NCBI RefSeq assembly: GCF_018224955.1
Contig: NZ_JAGTUU010000003.1
Coordinates: forward strand, 186,001 to 250,000
Reading direction: 5' to 3'
DNA: 64,000 bases
From: Thetidibacter halocola
GTDB lineage: Bacteria; Pseudomonadota; Alphaproteobacteria; Rhodobacterales; Rhodobacteraceae
Every line of letters starts with the position of its first letter. The first letter of the stretch is position 1. The notes beneath the pieces were generated by a model. It saw only the letters and a list, made by a program, of their open reading frames with translations. It made no database searches and was not told where the DNA came from. Shown piece by piece: positions 44,896-54,177 of the stretch. The translations under genes and the position numbers were made by a program.

Positions 44896-44971
44896 CAGCC
44901 TCGCGCGATTTGACACGACGTGAAATGGTGGCGACAGTTCCGAGAAACCCGGAACAGGGCGGAGCCCATCC

Positions 44972-45952
44972 ATGTCGTTGCCACGCCTTTCCCTGCAAGT
45001 GCTGGACGCCTTCGAGCAGGTCGCGCGCCTGGGCTCGATGAAACGCGCAGCCGAGGCAATGGGCCTGTCTATCTCGTCGGTCTCGCACCATGTCGCGCGG
45101 CTGGAGGAGGCGCTGGGCGTGACGCTGATCGACCGCTCGGCGCGTCCCTTTGCACTCACGCCCGAGGGGCGAGAGGCGTTCCGCCACCTGTCGGCGGGGT
45201 TGCAGCACCTGCGCCGCGCCACCAGCGAGACGGTGGTGGGCGGATTGCTGGGCGCGCGGTCGCTGCGGGTGGGGATCGTCGAGGATTTCGAAAGCGGCGT
45301 CGCGCCGGAACTGGCCGTCACACTGGCCCGGCGCATGCCGCGGGCCGCGCTGTCGATCCGAACCATCCTCAGCCACGAGGCGGTCGGCCTGCTGGCGCGC
45401 GGCGCCCTGGATATTGCCGTAGCAGCCGAGGCGGCCGATCTGCCGCCTGACCTGCCCGTGGCGCCGCTGGTGCGCGATCCCTTTGTCCTGGCCATGCCGC
45501 GCGAGGTCGAGACCACGCCGGAGGACCTGCTGCGCGGGCGCCCTGCGCTGCCCTTCCTGCGCTTCAACCGCGACCACCTGATCGGTCGCCAGATCGAGGC
45601 ACAGCTGACGCGCAACCGGATCGCCCCGCCTGACCGCTATGCCTTTGACAGCGCGCACTCGATCATGGCGGTGATCGCGGGCGGGGCGGGCTGGTCGATC
45701 CTGACGCCGCTGGGCTGCTTGCGGGCCAGTCGCTATGCCGCGCAGGTGCGGCTGCACCGCCTGCCGCTGGCGGCCTTTTCGCGGCGTATCTCGCTGCTGG
45801 CGCGGCCGGATTTCGATCCGCCCGTGGCCGAGGCCATCGCCATGCTGCTGCGTCAGGCCATCGGGCGCCTGGTCGTGGCCCCCGTGCTGGCGGATCATCC
45901 CTGGCTTGCGCCGGATTTCACCATCCTCGGGCCGGATGGGAATCCGGGATGA
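44972..45952 (+). CDS. LysR-family regulator
   Basis: 326-residue regulator. Its helix-turn-helix contains LQVLDAFEQVARLGSMKRAA and LSISSVSHHVARLEEALGVT. The effector domain begins about 93 (SLRVGIVEDFESGVAPELAV). It follows kduD by 76 bp in the same direction. The gap contains a short dyad GTTCCG-N7-CGGAAC (44938-44956) that may be an operator or weak hairpin. Likely targets are kduID or the flavoprotein gene at 46048. Confidence 0.9.
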   Translation: MSLPRLSLQVLDAFEQVARLGSMKRAAEAMGLSISSVSHHVARLEEALGVTLIDRSARPFALTPEGREAFRHLSAGLQHLRRATSETVVGGLLGARSLRVGIVEDFESGVAPELAVTLARRMPRAALSIRTILSHEAVGLLARGALDIAVAAEAADLPPDLPVAPLVRDPFVLAMPREVETTPEDLLRGRPALPFLRFNRDHLIGRQIEAQLTRNRIAPPDRYAFDSAHSIMAVIAGGAGWSILTPLGCLRASRYAAQVRLHRLPLAAFSRRISLLARPDFDPPVAEAIAMLLRQAIGRLVVAPVLADHPWLAPDFTILGPDGNPG

Positions 45953-46047
45953 CAGGTTCGGTTTTTTCGAAACTGTTGTGTGCCGGTTGACCCATGCCGG
46001 GCCGTCTTGCTGGATCGGGACGGTGCGGATCGGCGACGGAGGCGGGA

Positions 46048-48483
46048 ATGCGGAACCAGGCAAGAGTGGTGGTGATCGGTGGCGGCATCGCGGGATGCTC
46101 GACCCTCTATCATCTCACGCAGGAGGGGTGGAGCGACGTCATGCTGATCGAGCGGGACGAGCTGACCTCGGGCACGACATGGCATTCCGCGGCGCAGGTC
46201 ACGAATTTCGGCATGACCCAGACGATGGTCGGCCTGAAAAGCCATTCCATCGCGCTCTACAAGGAATTGCGGGACGATCCCGACTACCCGGTGGGCTACA
46301 ATTACGCCGATGGCGGCATCCGGCTGGCCAACACGCAGGCACAAATGGACGGCTATCGCCATTTCGCCTCGATGGCCGCCGGAATGGGGGTCGAGTTCGA
46401 GGTGATCGACGCCGCCGAATGCGCCCGCCGCCATCCGCTGATCTCGACCGACAACCTGCTGGGCGGGCTGTGGGATCCGCATGATGGCCATATCGACCCG
46501 GCGCAACTGTGCCAGGCGCTGGCGCGGCGCGCGCGCCTTGCCGGGGCCGAGGTGAACCGCCACACGCCCGTCACCGGCCTGACCCAGCATCCCGACCACA
46601 GCTGGACGGTGCACACCGCAAAGGGCGACGTCCGGGCCGAGATCGTGGTGAACGCCGGCGGCTACCGCTGCAACGAGATCGGCGCGATGATGGGCGTGCA
46701 GCATCCTGTCGCCTCGATGGAGCACCAGTATTTCCTGACCGAGGACATTGCCGCCATCGCCGAGGCCGGGCACCGGATGCCGCTGCTGCGCTGCCCGATC
46801 AGCGACTACTACTGCCGGCAGGAAAAGGGCGGTCTGCTGCTGGGCTTCTACGAGCAGGATTGCCGCCCCTGGGGCATGGACGGGATCGACCCGAACTTCT
46901 CCAACGATCTGTGCCCCGACGATCTCGACCGCATCACCGACGTGCTGGAAGGCGCCTTTGCCCGCATGCCGGCGCTGATGGAGACCGGCATCCGCACGGT
47001 TGTGAACGGGCCGATCACCTACACGATCGACGGCGCGCCGCTGGTCGGGCCGGTCCCGGGCAAGCGCAACGCCTTCTGCATCGTCGGGCTGCGCGCCGGG
47101 CTGGGCGAGGGTGGCGGGCATGGCTGGCTGCTGGCGCAGCAGATCGTGCATGGCGAGGCGCAGTATGACACCTGGATCATCGACCCGCGCCGCTTTACCG
47201 GCCATGCCACGGTGGAACTGACCTCGCTGAAGGCGATCGAGGATTACCAGAACGAGTTCCGCTTTCACTTTCCGCACGAACACCGCCCCGCCGGACGCCC
47301 GATGAAGACCACGCCGCTGACTGCCGTGCTGGCCGCCGAGGGCGCGGAATTCGGCACGGTGAACGGCTGGGAGCGGGTCGATTACATCCGGCCATCACCG
47401 GACTTCACCGAAACGCTGGGTTTTCGGTTCAACGAAGTGCAGGCCGTGGTCGCCGACGAGGTTCGCGCGGTGGCGACCGGTGTCGGTCTGACCGAGGTCT
47501 CGGGCTTCAACCGGATCGAGCTGACCGGCGCCGATGTGCATGCCTTCCTCGACCGGATGACCTGCGGTGCGGTGCCCCGGCGTCCAGGGCGCGTGGGCCT
47601 GTGCTACCTGCTGAACCAGCTTGGCTGCCTCAAGGGCGAGGCGACCATCGCGAACATCCCGCCGTCGCACCGGGGTGGGGCGCGGGTCTGGTATGGCTCG
47701 GCCGCCGCGTCGGAATTCCACGACATGGACTGGCTGCGCGCGCATCTGCGCCCGGGCGAGGACGTGACCCTGCAATCCCTGACCAACGCGCAGACGATCC
47801 TCGTTCTGGCCGGGCCAAAGGCGCGCGCCGTCCTGTCCGCCGCCGCGCGCGGCGACTGGTCGCGCGAGGCGTTTCCGTGGCTGTCCGTGCGCGAGACCCA
47901 TGTGGGCATTGCGCCCGCGACGGTGCTGGGCGTCAGTTTCTCGGGTGAACTGGCCTATGAGATCCACGTCCCGAACGAAAGCCTGCACGCAGCCTACCTC
48001 GCCCTGCGCCGTGCCGGCGAGGCGCATGGCCTGCGCCTGTTCGGCTCGCGCGCGGTCGAGTCGATGCGGATGGAAAAGGGCTTCCTGCACTGGAAGGCGG
48101 ATATCGTGACCGAGTTCGACCCGTTTGAGACCGGGCTCGACCGGTTCGTGCGGCCGGAGAAGGGCGATTTCATTGGCAAAACCGCGCTGCTGGAGCGCCG
48201 GGCGCGGGGGTCATCGCGCCGCCTTGTCACGCTCGCCATCGAGACGGATGAGGCCGCGGCCCATCCAGGCGCCTCGGTCCGGGAAGGAGGGCGCATAATG
48301 GGCACTGTGACCTCGGCCGACCGGGGGCACCGGACCGGCCTGAACCTGGCCTATGCCTTTGTCGATCCGGCCTGCTCGGTCGAGGGCACGAGTCTGACGG
48401 TCGATATCCTTGGCCAGCCCGTCGCCGCGCGGATCATTCCGGCGGGGCCCTACGACCCTGATCATGCCCGGATGCGCGGCTGA
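46048..48483 (+). CDS. Dimethylglycine/sarcosine dehydrogenase-like flavoprotein with GcvT domain
   Basis: 811 residues. The DAO-type FAD domain (1 to about 370) starts VVVIGGGIAGCSTLYHLTQE. TSGTTWHSAAQ has a His (H46) at the place where mammalian dimethylglycine dehydrogenase binds FAD covalently. An FAO_M linker follows, then a GcvT/aminomethyltransferase folate domain (about 430-811; VSFSGELAYEIHVPNESLHA, RMEKGFLHWKADI). It should demethylate an N-methyl amino acid and hand the carbon to tetrahydrofolate. ATG 46048 follows GGAGGCGGGA. It is followed by the FAD/Fe-S dehydrogenase gene. Confidence 0.9.
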   Translation: MRNQARVVVIGGGIAGCSTLYHLTQEGWSDVMLIERDELTSGTTWHSAAQVTNFGMTQTMVGLKSHSIALYKELRDDPDYPVGYNYADGGIRLANTQAQMDGYRHFASMAAGMGVEFEVIDAAECARRHPLISTDNLLGGLWDPHDGHIDPAQLCQALARRARLAGAEVNRHTPVTGLTQHPDHSWTVHTAKGDVRAEIVVNAGGYRCNEIGAMMGVQHPVASMEHQYFLTEDIAAIAEAGHRMPLLRCPISDYYCRQEKGGLLLGFYEQDCRPWGMDGIDPNFSNDLCPDDLDRITDVLEGAFARMPALMETGIRTVVNGPITYTIDGAPLVGPVPGKRNAFCIVGLRAGLGEGGGHGWLLAQQIVHGEAQYDTWIIDPRRFTGHATVELTSLKAIEDYQNEFRFHFPHEHRPAGRPMKTTPLTAVLAAEGAEFGTVNGWERVDYIRPSPDFTETLGFRFNEVQAVVADEVRAVATGVGLTEVSGFNRIELTGADVHAFLDRMTCGAVPRRPGRVGLCYLLNQLGCLKGEATIANIPPSHRGGARVWYGSAAASEFHDMDWLRAHLRPGEDVTLQSLTNAQTILVLAGPKARAVLSAAARGDWSREAFPWLSVRETHVGIAPATVLGVSFSGELAYEIHVPNESLHAAYLALRRAGEAHGLRLFGSRAVESMRMEKGFLHWKADIVTEFDPFETGLDRFVRPEKGDFIGKTALLERRARGSSRRLVTLAIETDEAAAHPGASVREGGRIMGTVTSADRGHRTGLNLAYAFVDPACSVEGTSLTVDILGQPVAARIIPAGPYDPDHARMRG

Positions 48484-48561
48484 GGCCGCGATCCGCGATT
48501 GCCGGGCGGCCCGTCTGTCGCCATTCTGACCGCAAGCGGTTTTCCGGGAAGGACGGGCAGG

Positions 48562-51450
48562 GTGACACAAGACATGGCGGATCTGGCCGCGCGACTTGCG
48601 CGCCGCGTGCAGGGCGAGGTGATGGTCGATGCCTTCTCGCGCGGGCGCTATGCGACCGATGCCTCTTTTTACCAGATGATGCCCTTGGGCGTCCTGGTGC
48701 CCAGATCCGAGGAGGATATCGCCGCTGCCATCGACATGGCCCGCGAAGAAGGCGTGCCGATCCTTCCGCGCGGCGGTGGCACCTCGCAATGCGGGCAGAC
48801 GGTGAACGCGGCGCTTGTGGTGGACAATTCCGTCCATTTCAACGACCTGCTGTCGCTGGACGTGGAAAACCGCCGCTGCACCGTGCGCCCCGGCATCGTG
48901 CTGGACGACCTGAACCGCGCGCTGAGGCCGCACGGCCTTTGGTTCCCGGTCGACGTCTCGACCGCGTCGCGCGCCACGATCGGCGGGATGGCGGGGAACA
49001 ACTCTTGCGGGGGCAAGTCGCTGCGATATGGCATCATGCGCGACAACGTCCAGTCCGTCGACGCGATCCTTGCGGACGGCACGAAGCGGCAGTTCGGTCC
49101 GGTGAACGGCGCGGACGATCCGCTGGCCCGCGACCTGCTGGCGCTGGGCGCGCGCGAGGCGGCGGAAATCGACGCGCGCTTTCCCAAGCTCATGCGCCGG
49201 GTTGGCGGCTACAACATCGACGCGCTGGTGCCGGGCCGCGCGGTCAACCTGTCGGAGCTGCTGGTTGGGTCAGAGGGGACGCTTGCCTATTCCACCGCGA
49301 TCGAGCTGAAACTCTCGCCGCTGCCGGGTGAGGTGGGCCTAGGCGTCTGCCATTTTCCGACCTTCCACCAGGCGATGGAGGCAGCGCAGCACCTCGTCAC
49401 GCTGGGCCCGCAGGCGGTCGAACTGGTGGATTCTACGATGATCGCGCTGGCCCGCGACATTCCGATGTTCCGCGCCACCGTGGCCGAGTTCGTGACCGGC
49501 GACCCCGACGCCCTGCTGCTGGTCGAGTTCGCCGAGGGCGAGACGGCGGCGAACGCGGAAAAGCTGCGCCTGCTCGACCAGATGATGGGCGACCTCGGCT
49601 ATGACTGGCGCGGCGAGGAGCGGCGCTGGGGTGGCGTGACCCCGGTCACCGACAAGGGCCTGCAAGGGCGCATCGCGCATCTGCGCAGCGCGGGACTGAA
49701 CATCATGATGTCGATGAAGGACGCGGGCAAACCCGTGTCCTTCGTCGAGGATTGCGCCGTGGCGCTGCCCGACCTCGCCGACTACACCGCCGGGCTGACC
49801 GAGATCTTCGATCGCCATGGCACGCGCGGGACGTGGTATGCCCATGCCTCGGTCGGTTGCCTGCATGTGCGCCCCGTGCTGAACCTGAAACTCGACAAGG
49901 ACGTGGCCGCGATGCGGGCCATCGCCGAGGAATGTTTCGACCTCGTGGCGCGCTACAAGGGCTCGCATTCGGGCGAACATGGCGACGGGATCGTGCGGTC
50001 GGAATTCCACGAACGGATGTTCGGCAAGCGCATGGTCGCGGCCTTTGCCGAGGTCAAGCGGCGCTTCGATCCGCATGGCCTGTTCAACCCGGGCAAGATC
50101 GTCGACGCGTCGAAAATGGATGATCGCGGCCTCTTTCGGTATCCGCCGGGCTATGCCGCGTCGGATCATCGCCCGGTGCTGGACTGGCGGGCCTGGCCGG
50201 GCGGAGCGGGCGGGTTCCAGGGCGCGGTCGAGATGTGCAACAACAACGGCGCCTGCCGCGCGCTGAAGGGCGGGGTGATGTGTCCGTCCTACCGCGTGAC
50301 GCGTGACGAGCGCGACGTCACGCGGGGGCGGGCGAACACTCTGCGGCTGGCGCTTTCGGGGCAGTTGGGGCCGGACGCGCTGGCCTCCGACGCGATGGCC
50401 GAGACGATGAAGCTGTGTGTCTCGTGCAAGGGCTGCAAGCGCGACTGCCCGACCGGCGTCGACATGGCCCGGATGAAGATCGAGGTGCAGGCGGCCCGCG
50501 TCGCGGCGCATGGCCTGAACCTGCATGACCGGCTGGTGGCCTACCTGCCGCGCTATGCGCCCTATCTCGGGCGGATGCCGTGGCTGACGAACCTGCGCAA
50601 CCGGGTGCCGGCGCTGGCGCGGCTGACCGAGGGGCTGACCGGCTTTACCGCCTCGCGCCCCCTGCCGGAGTGGAGCGCGCGGCCCTTTCGCGATGCCGAG
50701 GCAGCGGCGGGGGACCCGCAGGCCGTGCTGCTGGCCGATTGTTTCAACCGCTGGTTCGAGCCGGAAAACCTGCGCGCCGGCGTTCGCGTGCTGGCCGCTG
50801 CGGGCGTTCCGGTCACGGTTGCGGCCGCACCGCCTGGCCAGCGACCCTTGTGCTGCGGGCGGACGTTCCTGTCGGCGGGGCTGGTCGATCAGGCACGCAC
50901 CGAGGCGACGCGCCTGATGGCCGCGCTGCTGCCTCATGCCGAACGCGGCCTGCCCATCGTCGGACTGGAACCCAGTTGCCTGTTGACCCTGCGCGACGAG
51001 ATCCCGGCGCTGCTGCCCGGCCCCGAGGCCGAGGCGCTGTTCGCGCAGGCAAAGCTGCTGGAGGAATATCTGGCCGACCGCGCCGATGAGCCGGATTTCA
51101 CCCTGCCGCTGAAATCGCCCGCGCCCCGGGTGCTGCTGCATGGCCATTGCCACCAGAAGGCGATGGGCGTCATGCCCGCGATCCAGCGCACGCTGGCGCT
51201 GTTGCCCGACACCGAAGTTTCGGTGATCGAAAGCAGTTGTTGCGGCATGGCCGGGGCCTTTGGCTACGGGGTCGGGACACATGGTTTCTCGCGCAGCATG
51301 GCCGAACTTGACCTGATGCCGGCGATCCGGGCCGCCGATGCGGAAACGCTGATCGTGGCCGATGGCACCTCGTGCCGGCACCAGATCGCCGACCTTGGCG
51401 ACAGGCCGGCGATCCACGTGGCGCGGCTGTTGGACCGGGCGCTGGTCTAG
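48562..51450 (+). CDS. Fused FAD-binding / Fe-S 2-hydroxyacid dehydrogenase (GlcD-GlcF type)
   Basis: 962 residues. The VAO-type FAD domain (about 30-240) contains GVPILPRGGGTSQCGQTVN, ASRATIGGMAGNNSCGGKS and LVGSEGTLAYSTAIELKLSP. The FAD-oxidase C domain ends about 530 (RRFDPHGLFNPGKIVD). Two 4Fe-4S motifs follow (CNNNGACRALKGGVMCPSYR; CVSCKGCKRDCPTGVD) and a C-terminal CCG-type domain (GHCHQKAMGV, ESSCCGMAGAFGYGVG). Such proteins oxidise D-lactate, glycolate or D-2-hydroxyglutarate and feed quinones. GTG 48562 is preferred; ATG 48574 is an alternative. It is probably cotranscribed with the flavoprotein upstream. Confidence 0.92.
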   Translation: MTQDMADLAARLARRVQGEVMVDAFSRGRYATDASFYQMMPLGVLVPRSEEDIAAAIDMAREEGVPILPRGGGTSQCGQTVNAALVVDNSVHFNDLLSLDVENRRCTVRPGIVLDDLNRALRPHGLWFPVDVSTASRATIGGMAGNNSCGGKSLRYGIMRDNVQSVDAILADGTKRQFGPVNGADDPLARDLLALGAREAAEIDARFPKLMRRVGGYNIDALVPGRAVNLSELLVGSEGTLAYSTAIELKLSPLPGEVGLGVCHFPTFHQAMEAAQHLVTLGPQAVELVDSTMIALARDIPMFRATVAEFVTGDPDALLLVEFAEGETAANAEKLRLLDQMMGDLGYDWRGEERRWGGVTPVTDKGLQGRIAHLRSAGLNIMMSMKDAGKPVSFVEDCAVALPDLADYTAGLTEIFDRHGTRGTWYAHASVGCLHVRPVLNLKLDKDVAAMRAIAEECFDLVARYKGSHSGEHGDGIVRSEFHERMFGKRMVAAFAEVKRRFDPHGLFNPGKIVDASKMDDRGLFRYPPGYAASDHRPVLDWRAWPGGAGGFQGAVEMCNNNGACRALKGGVMCPSYRVTRDERDVTRGRANTLRLALSGQLGPDALASDAMAETMKLCVSCKGCKRDCPTGVDMARMKIEVQAARVAAHGLNLHDRLVAYLPRYAPYLGRMPWLTNLRNRVPALARLTEGLTGFTASRPLPEWSARPFRDAEAAAGDPQAVLLADCFNRWFEPENLRAGVRVLAAAGVPVTVAAAPPGQRPLCCGRTFLSAGLVDQARTEATRLMAALLPHAERGLPIVGLEPSCLLTLRDEIPALLPGPEAEALFAQAKLLEEYLADRADEPDFTLPLKSPAPRVLLHGHCHQKAMGVMPAIQRTLALLPDTEVSVIESSCCGMAGAFGYGVGTHGFSRSMAELDLMPAIRAADAETLIVADGTSCRHQIADLGDRPAIHVARLLDRALV

Positions 51451-51453
51451 GCG

Positions 51454-52518
51454 TTAGGCGTCCGCAAAGGGTGCGTCGAGCCCGCATTCGGCGGCCAGCG
51501 CGTTCAGATCGCGCCGCAGCGCGGGGTTGAGCGTCAGGCCACTCTCGCGCCGGGCCTCCGCCTCGGCGGTCTTGCCGTCGCCGGGCAGGCGCACCGGGTC
51601 ATGGCCGGGCAGGGGCGTCGAGGCCCGGAACTCGGCAAAGACCCGCGCCGCCTCGGTGGCAAAGCCGTCGCCCAGCCCGAAGGCAGCCGGGTTCAGCGCC
51701 ATGACGAATTGCCCCGTGTTGGTTTCCGATGTCGTGTCAGCGGTGAAATCCACCACGTTCGCGCCAAAAGCCGCGCCGTTCAGCACGCCCGCGAGCATCC
51801 CGATGGCGACCGACAGGCCATAGCCCTTGGGCCCGCCGATGGGCAGAAGAAAGCCCTCGTCGCGGCGGTTCGGATCGGTCAGCGGCTTGCCGTCGCGGCC
51901 CACCATCCAGCCCTCGGGCATCAGCTTGCCCTGTTGGGCCAGCGTCTTGATCTTGCCCATCGCGGCCACGGTCGTCGCCATGTCGAAGACAAAGGGGTCG
52001 GCCCCCGCGACCGGCGCCGAGAAGGCGATCGGGTTGGTGCCCAGAAGCTCATCCGTGCCGCCATAGGGCGGCACGTGATTGGCGCTGCCGACCGCGCCCG
52101 CCATGCCCAGCAGCCCCGCCTCGGCCTGCGGCCGGACATAGAGCGCCAGTGGCCCCGCGTGGTTGCCGCGCCGAACGCCGACCCAGCCGATGCCCGCCGC
52201 GCGGGCCTTTTCCATCGCCAGGTCGCGGGCGGCGGCCATGGCCAGGTGGCCCAGCCCGTTGTCGCCGTCGATCAGCGCAGTCGCTTCGGTCTGCCTAACC
52301 ACTCTGATGACGGGGGCAGGGTTGCACCCGCCGCCCGCCAGTCTTGCCAGGTATTGCCGCAGGCGAAAGACGCCATGCGTGCCGTAGCCGTAGATGTCCG
52401 CCTCGACCATCAGCGCCGCCACGCGCTCCGCATCCGCCTCGGGAACCCCGCGCGATTGCAGCGCGCGGGCCACGAAATCGCGCAGGGTATGCGCGGCGAT
52501 GGTGCCTGCCTCAGGCAT
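51454..52518 (-). CDS. Malate/L-lactate/ureidoglycolate (Ldh2) family dehydrogenase
   Basis: 354-residue NAD(P)-dependent 2-hydroxyacid dehydrogenase with the unusual Ldh2 fold. Typical segments are ADIYGYGTHGVFRLRQYLAR (catalytic His), IGWVGVRRGNHAGPLALYV, PYGGTDELLGTNPIAFSAPV and LPIGGPKGYGLSVAIGMLAG. ATG 52518 overlaps the permease gene by 8 nt; TTG 52530 is less likely. It is the last gene of the FAH-ABC operon, so its substrate should be the imported solute or its product. Confidence 0.92.
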   Translation of the reverse strand: MPEAGTIAAHTLRDFVARALQSRGVPEADAERVAALMVEADIYGYGTHGVFRLRQYLARLAGGGCNPAPVIRVVRQTEATALIDGDNGLGHLAMAAARDLAMEKARAAGIGWVGVRRGNHAGPLALYVRPQAEAGLLGMAGAVGSANHVPPYGGTDELLGTNPIAFSAPVAGADPFVFDMATTVAAMGKIKTLAQQGKLMPEGWMVGRDGKPLTDPNRRDEGFLLPIGGPKGYGLSVAIGMLAGVLNGAAFGANVVDFTADTTSETNTGQFVMALNPAAFGLGDGFATEAARVFAEFRASTPLPGHDPVRLPGDGKTAEAEARRESGLTLNPALRRDLNALAAECGLDAPFADA

Positions 52519-53371
52519 CGTGCGCGCCAACCCGTTCCTTGTGCCAGAACACGACCTTGCGCTGTGTCCACTGCACCAGCACGTAGAGCGCGAGGCCCAC
52601 GAGGCTGAGGTAGAGGATGAGCGAGAAGACGCGCGGCGTGTTCAGCTGCGAGGCGGCGACCCGGATCAACTCGCCAAAGCCCCTGCCGCCACCCAGGAAT
52701 TCGCCCGTGATGGCGCCCGCCATGACGCCGACGGCACCGATCTTGAGCCCGGTGAAGATCTGCGGCAGGCCTGTGGGCAGCTTCATCTTGATGAGGGTCT
52801 GCATCCGCGTCGCGCCCATGGTCTTGAACAGCATGCGGGCGTTTTCATCCGCCGCATGCAGGCCGGCGGCGGTGCCCACGACGATCGGGAAGGTCGCGAT
52901 GAAGGCCGCCAGAGCCACCTTGGATTCGATGCCGAAGCCCAGCCAAGCCACGAAAAGCGGCGCAAAGGCCACCTTGGGCATGGTGTCGATGGCCACGAGA
53001 TAGGGCATCACGGCCTTCTCGCCAAACGCGGTCTCGCCCACCAGGACGCCCAGCGAAAAGCCGATGGCGATGGCCAGGGCAAAGCCGTAGATCACCTCCT
53101 TCATGGTGATCCACAGCGCCAGCAGCATGTAGCCGCCGGTCAGCAGGTTCTGCCCGACAAAGATCATGTCCTTGAGCGTTTCCATCGGCGTCGGCAGGAT
53201 GATCGGCGACACCAGCCCGAGGCTGGTCGTCAGTTGCCAGGTGCCGACGAAGACCACGAAGACGAATGTCATCGCGATCCAACGCGGGATGGAATCGATC
53301 AGCGATATTTCCTGGACCCAGACCGTGTCCTGGCCCGCGTCGGCGGAGGAATTTGCCTGAACGTCGCTCAC
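52511..53371 (-). CDS. ABC transporter permease (SsuC/TauC/ThiX type)
   Basis: 286-residue permease of the nitrate/sulfonate/taurine/pyrimidine-precursor class. It begins with a cytosolic N-terminus and TM1 near 35-55 (WIAMTFVFVVFVGTWQLTTS). The EAA region contains MFKTMGATRMQTLIKMKLPT and GLPQIFTGLKIGAVGVMAG. It overlaps the ATPase gene by 4 nt and Ldh2 by 8 nt. Confidence 0.92.
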   Translation of the reverse strand: MSDVQANSSADAGQDTVWVQEISLIDSIPRWIAMTFVFVVFVGTWQLTTSLGLVSPIILPTPMETLKDMIFVGQNLLTGGYMLLALWITMKEVIYGFALAIAIGFSLGVLVGETAFGEKAVMPYLVAIDTMPKVAFAPLFVAWLGFGIESKVALAAFIATFPIVVGTAAGLHAADENARMLFKTMGATRMQTLIKMKLPTGLPQIFTGLKIGAVGVMAGAITGEFLGGGRGFGELIRVAASQLNTPRVFSLILYLSLVGLALYVLVQWTQRKVVFWHKERVGAHDA

Positions 53372-54177
53372 ATGTCTTCTCCCTTGTCCAGAAGGCCGCG
53401 GATATGGTCGACGATGGCGCCGAACTTGGGCGTGGTCATCATGTCGAGCGTGCGGGGCCGGGGCAGGTCCACCGGCACGACCTCTGCGATGCGGCCGGGG
53501 CGGGGTTTCATCACGATGATGTCGTCGGACAGGATCACCGCCTCCTGGATCGAGTGCGTCACGAGGAAGGCCGTGGCGTTCTGCTCGCGGCAGATCCGCT
53601 GCAATTCCATGTTCATCATGTCGCGCGACAGCTCGTCCAGCGCGCTGAACGGCTCGTCCAGCAACAGCACGGCGGGTTCGGTGATCAGCATCCGGCAGAT
53701 CGAGGTCCGCTGCGCCATGCCGCCCGAAAGCTCGTTCGGATAGACGTTCTCGAAGCCCTTGAGGCCGACGATCTCCATCAGCTCATGCGCCTTGTCGAGC
53801 GCCTTTTTCGCGGCGGCCGCGCCGTCGCGGATCTCGATGGGCAACACGATGTTTTCCACCGCCGTCTTCCACGGGAACAGGGTGGCCTGCTGGAACATCA
53901 TGCCGATGTCGCGGCGCGGGCCGGTCACTGGCCGGCCTTGCAGCACCACGCGCCCTTTGGTGGGCGGGATCAGCCCGGCCATGATCTTGAGCAGGGTGGA
54001 TTTCCCGCATCCGCTGGAGCCGATGACCGAGGTGAAGCTGCCCTTGCAAAGGGTCAGCGTCACCTCGGTCAAGGCCACCACCTTGTTGCGGGCATAGGTC
54101 TTGCTGACATTGGTCAGCTCGTAGACCGGCGCGCCATGAGGCGCGCCGGAATACTCGTTTGCAAGGGCCGTGTTCAT
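53368..54177 (-). CDS. ABC transporter ATPase (SsuB/TauB type)
   Basis: 269-residue ATPase. Walker A is GSSGCGKST, the Q-loop MMFQQATLFPWKTAVEN, the signature LSGGMAQRTSICRML and Walker B AVLLLDEPFSALDELS. ATG 54177 (MNTALANEYSG) overlaps the binding-protein gene by 4 nt; the longer frame upstream re-reads that gene. It powers the permease at 52511. Confidence 0.93.
   Translation of the reverse strand: MNTALANEYSGAPHGAPVYELTNVSKTYARNKVVALTEVTLTLCKGSFTSVIGSSGCGKSTLLKIMAGLIPPTKGRVVLQGRPVTGPRRDIGMMFQQATLFPWKTAVENIVLPIEIRDGAAAAKKALDKAHELMEIVGLKGFENVYPNELSGGMAQRTSICRMLITEPAVLLLDEPFSALDELSRDMMNMELQRICREQNATAFLVTHSIQEAVILSDDIIVMKPRPGRIAEVVPVDLPRPRTLDMMTTPKFGAIVDHIRGLLDKGEDM

Noticed and set aside
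49339-51417. 692-codon minus-strand frame opposite the FAD/Fe-S dehydrogenase
   Set aside because: Shadow of a high-GC gene; no motif and no ribosome site.
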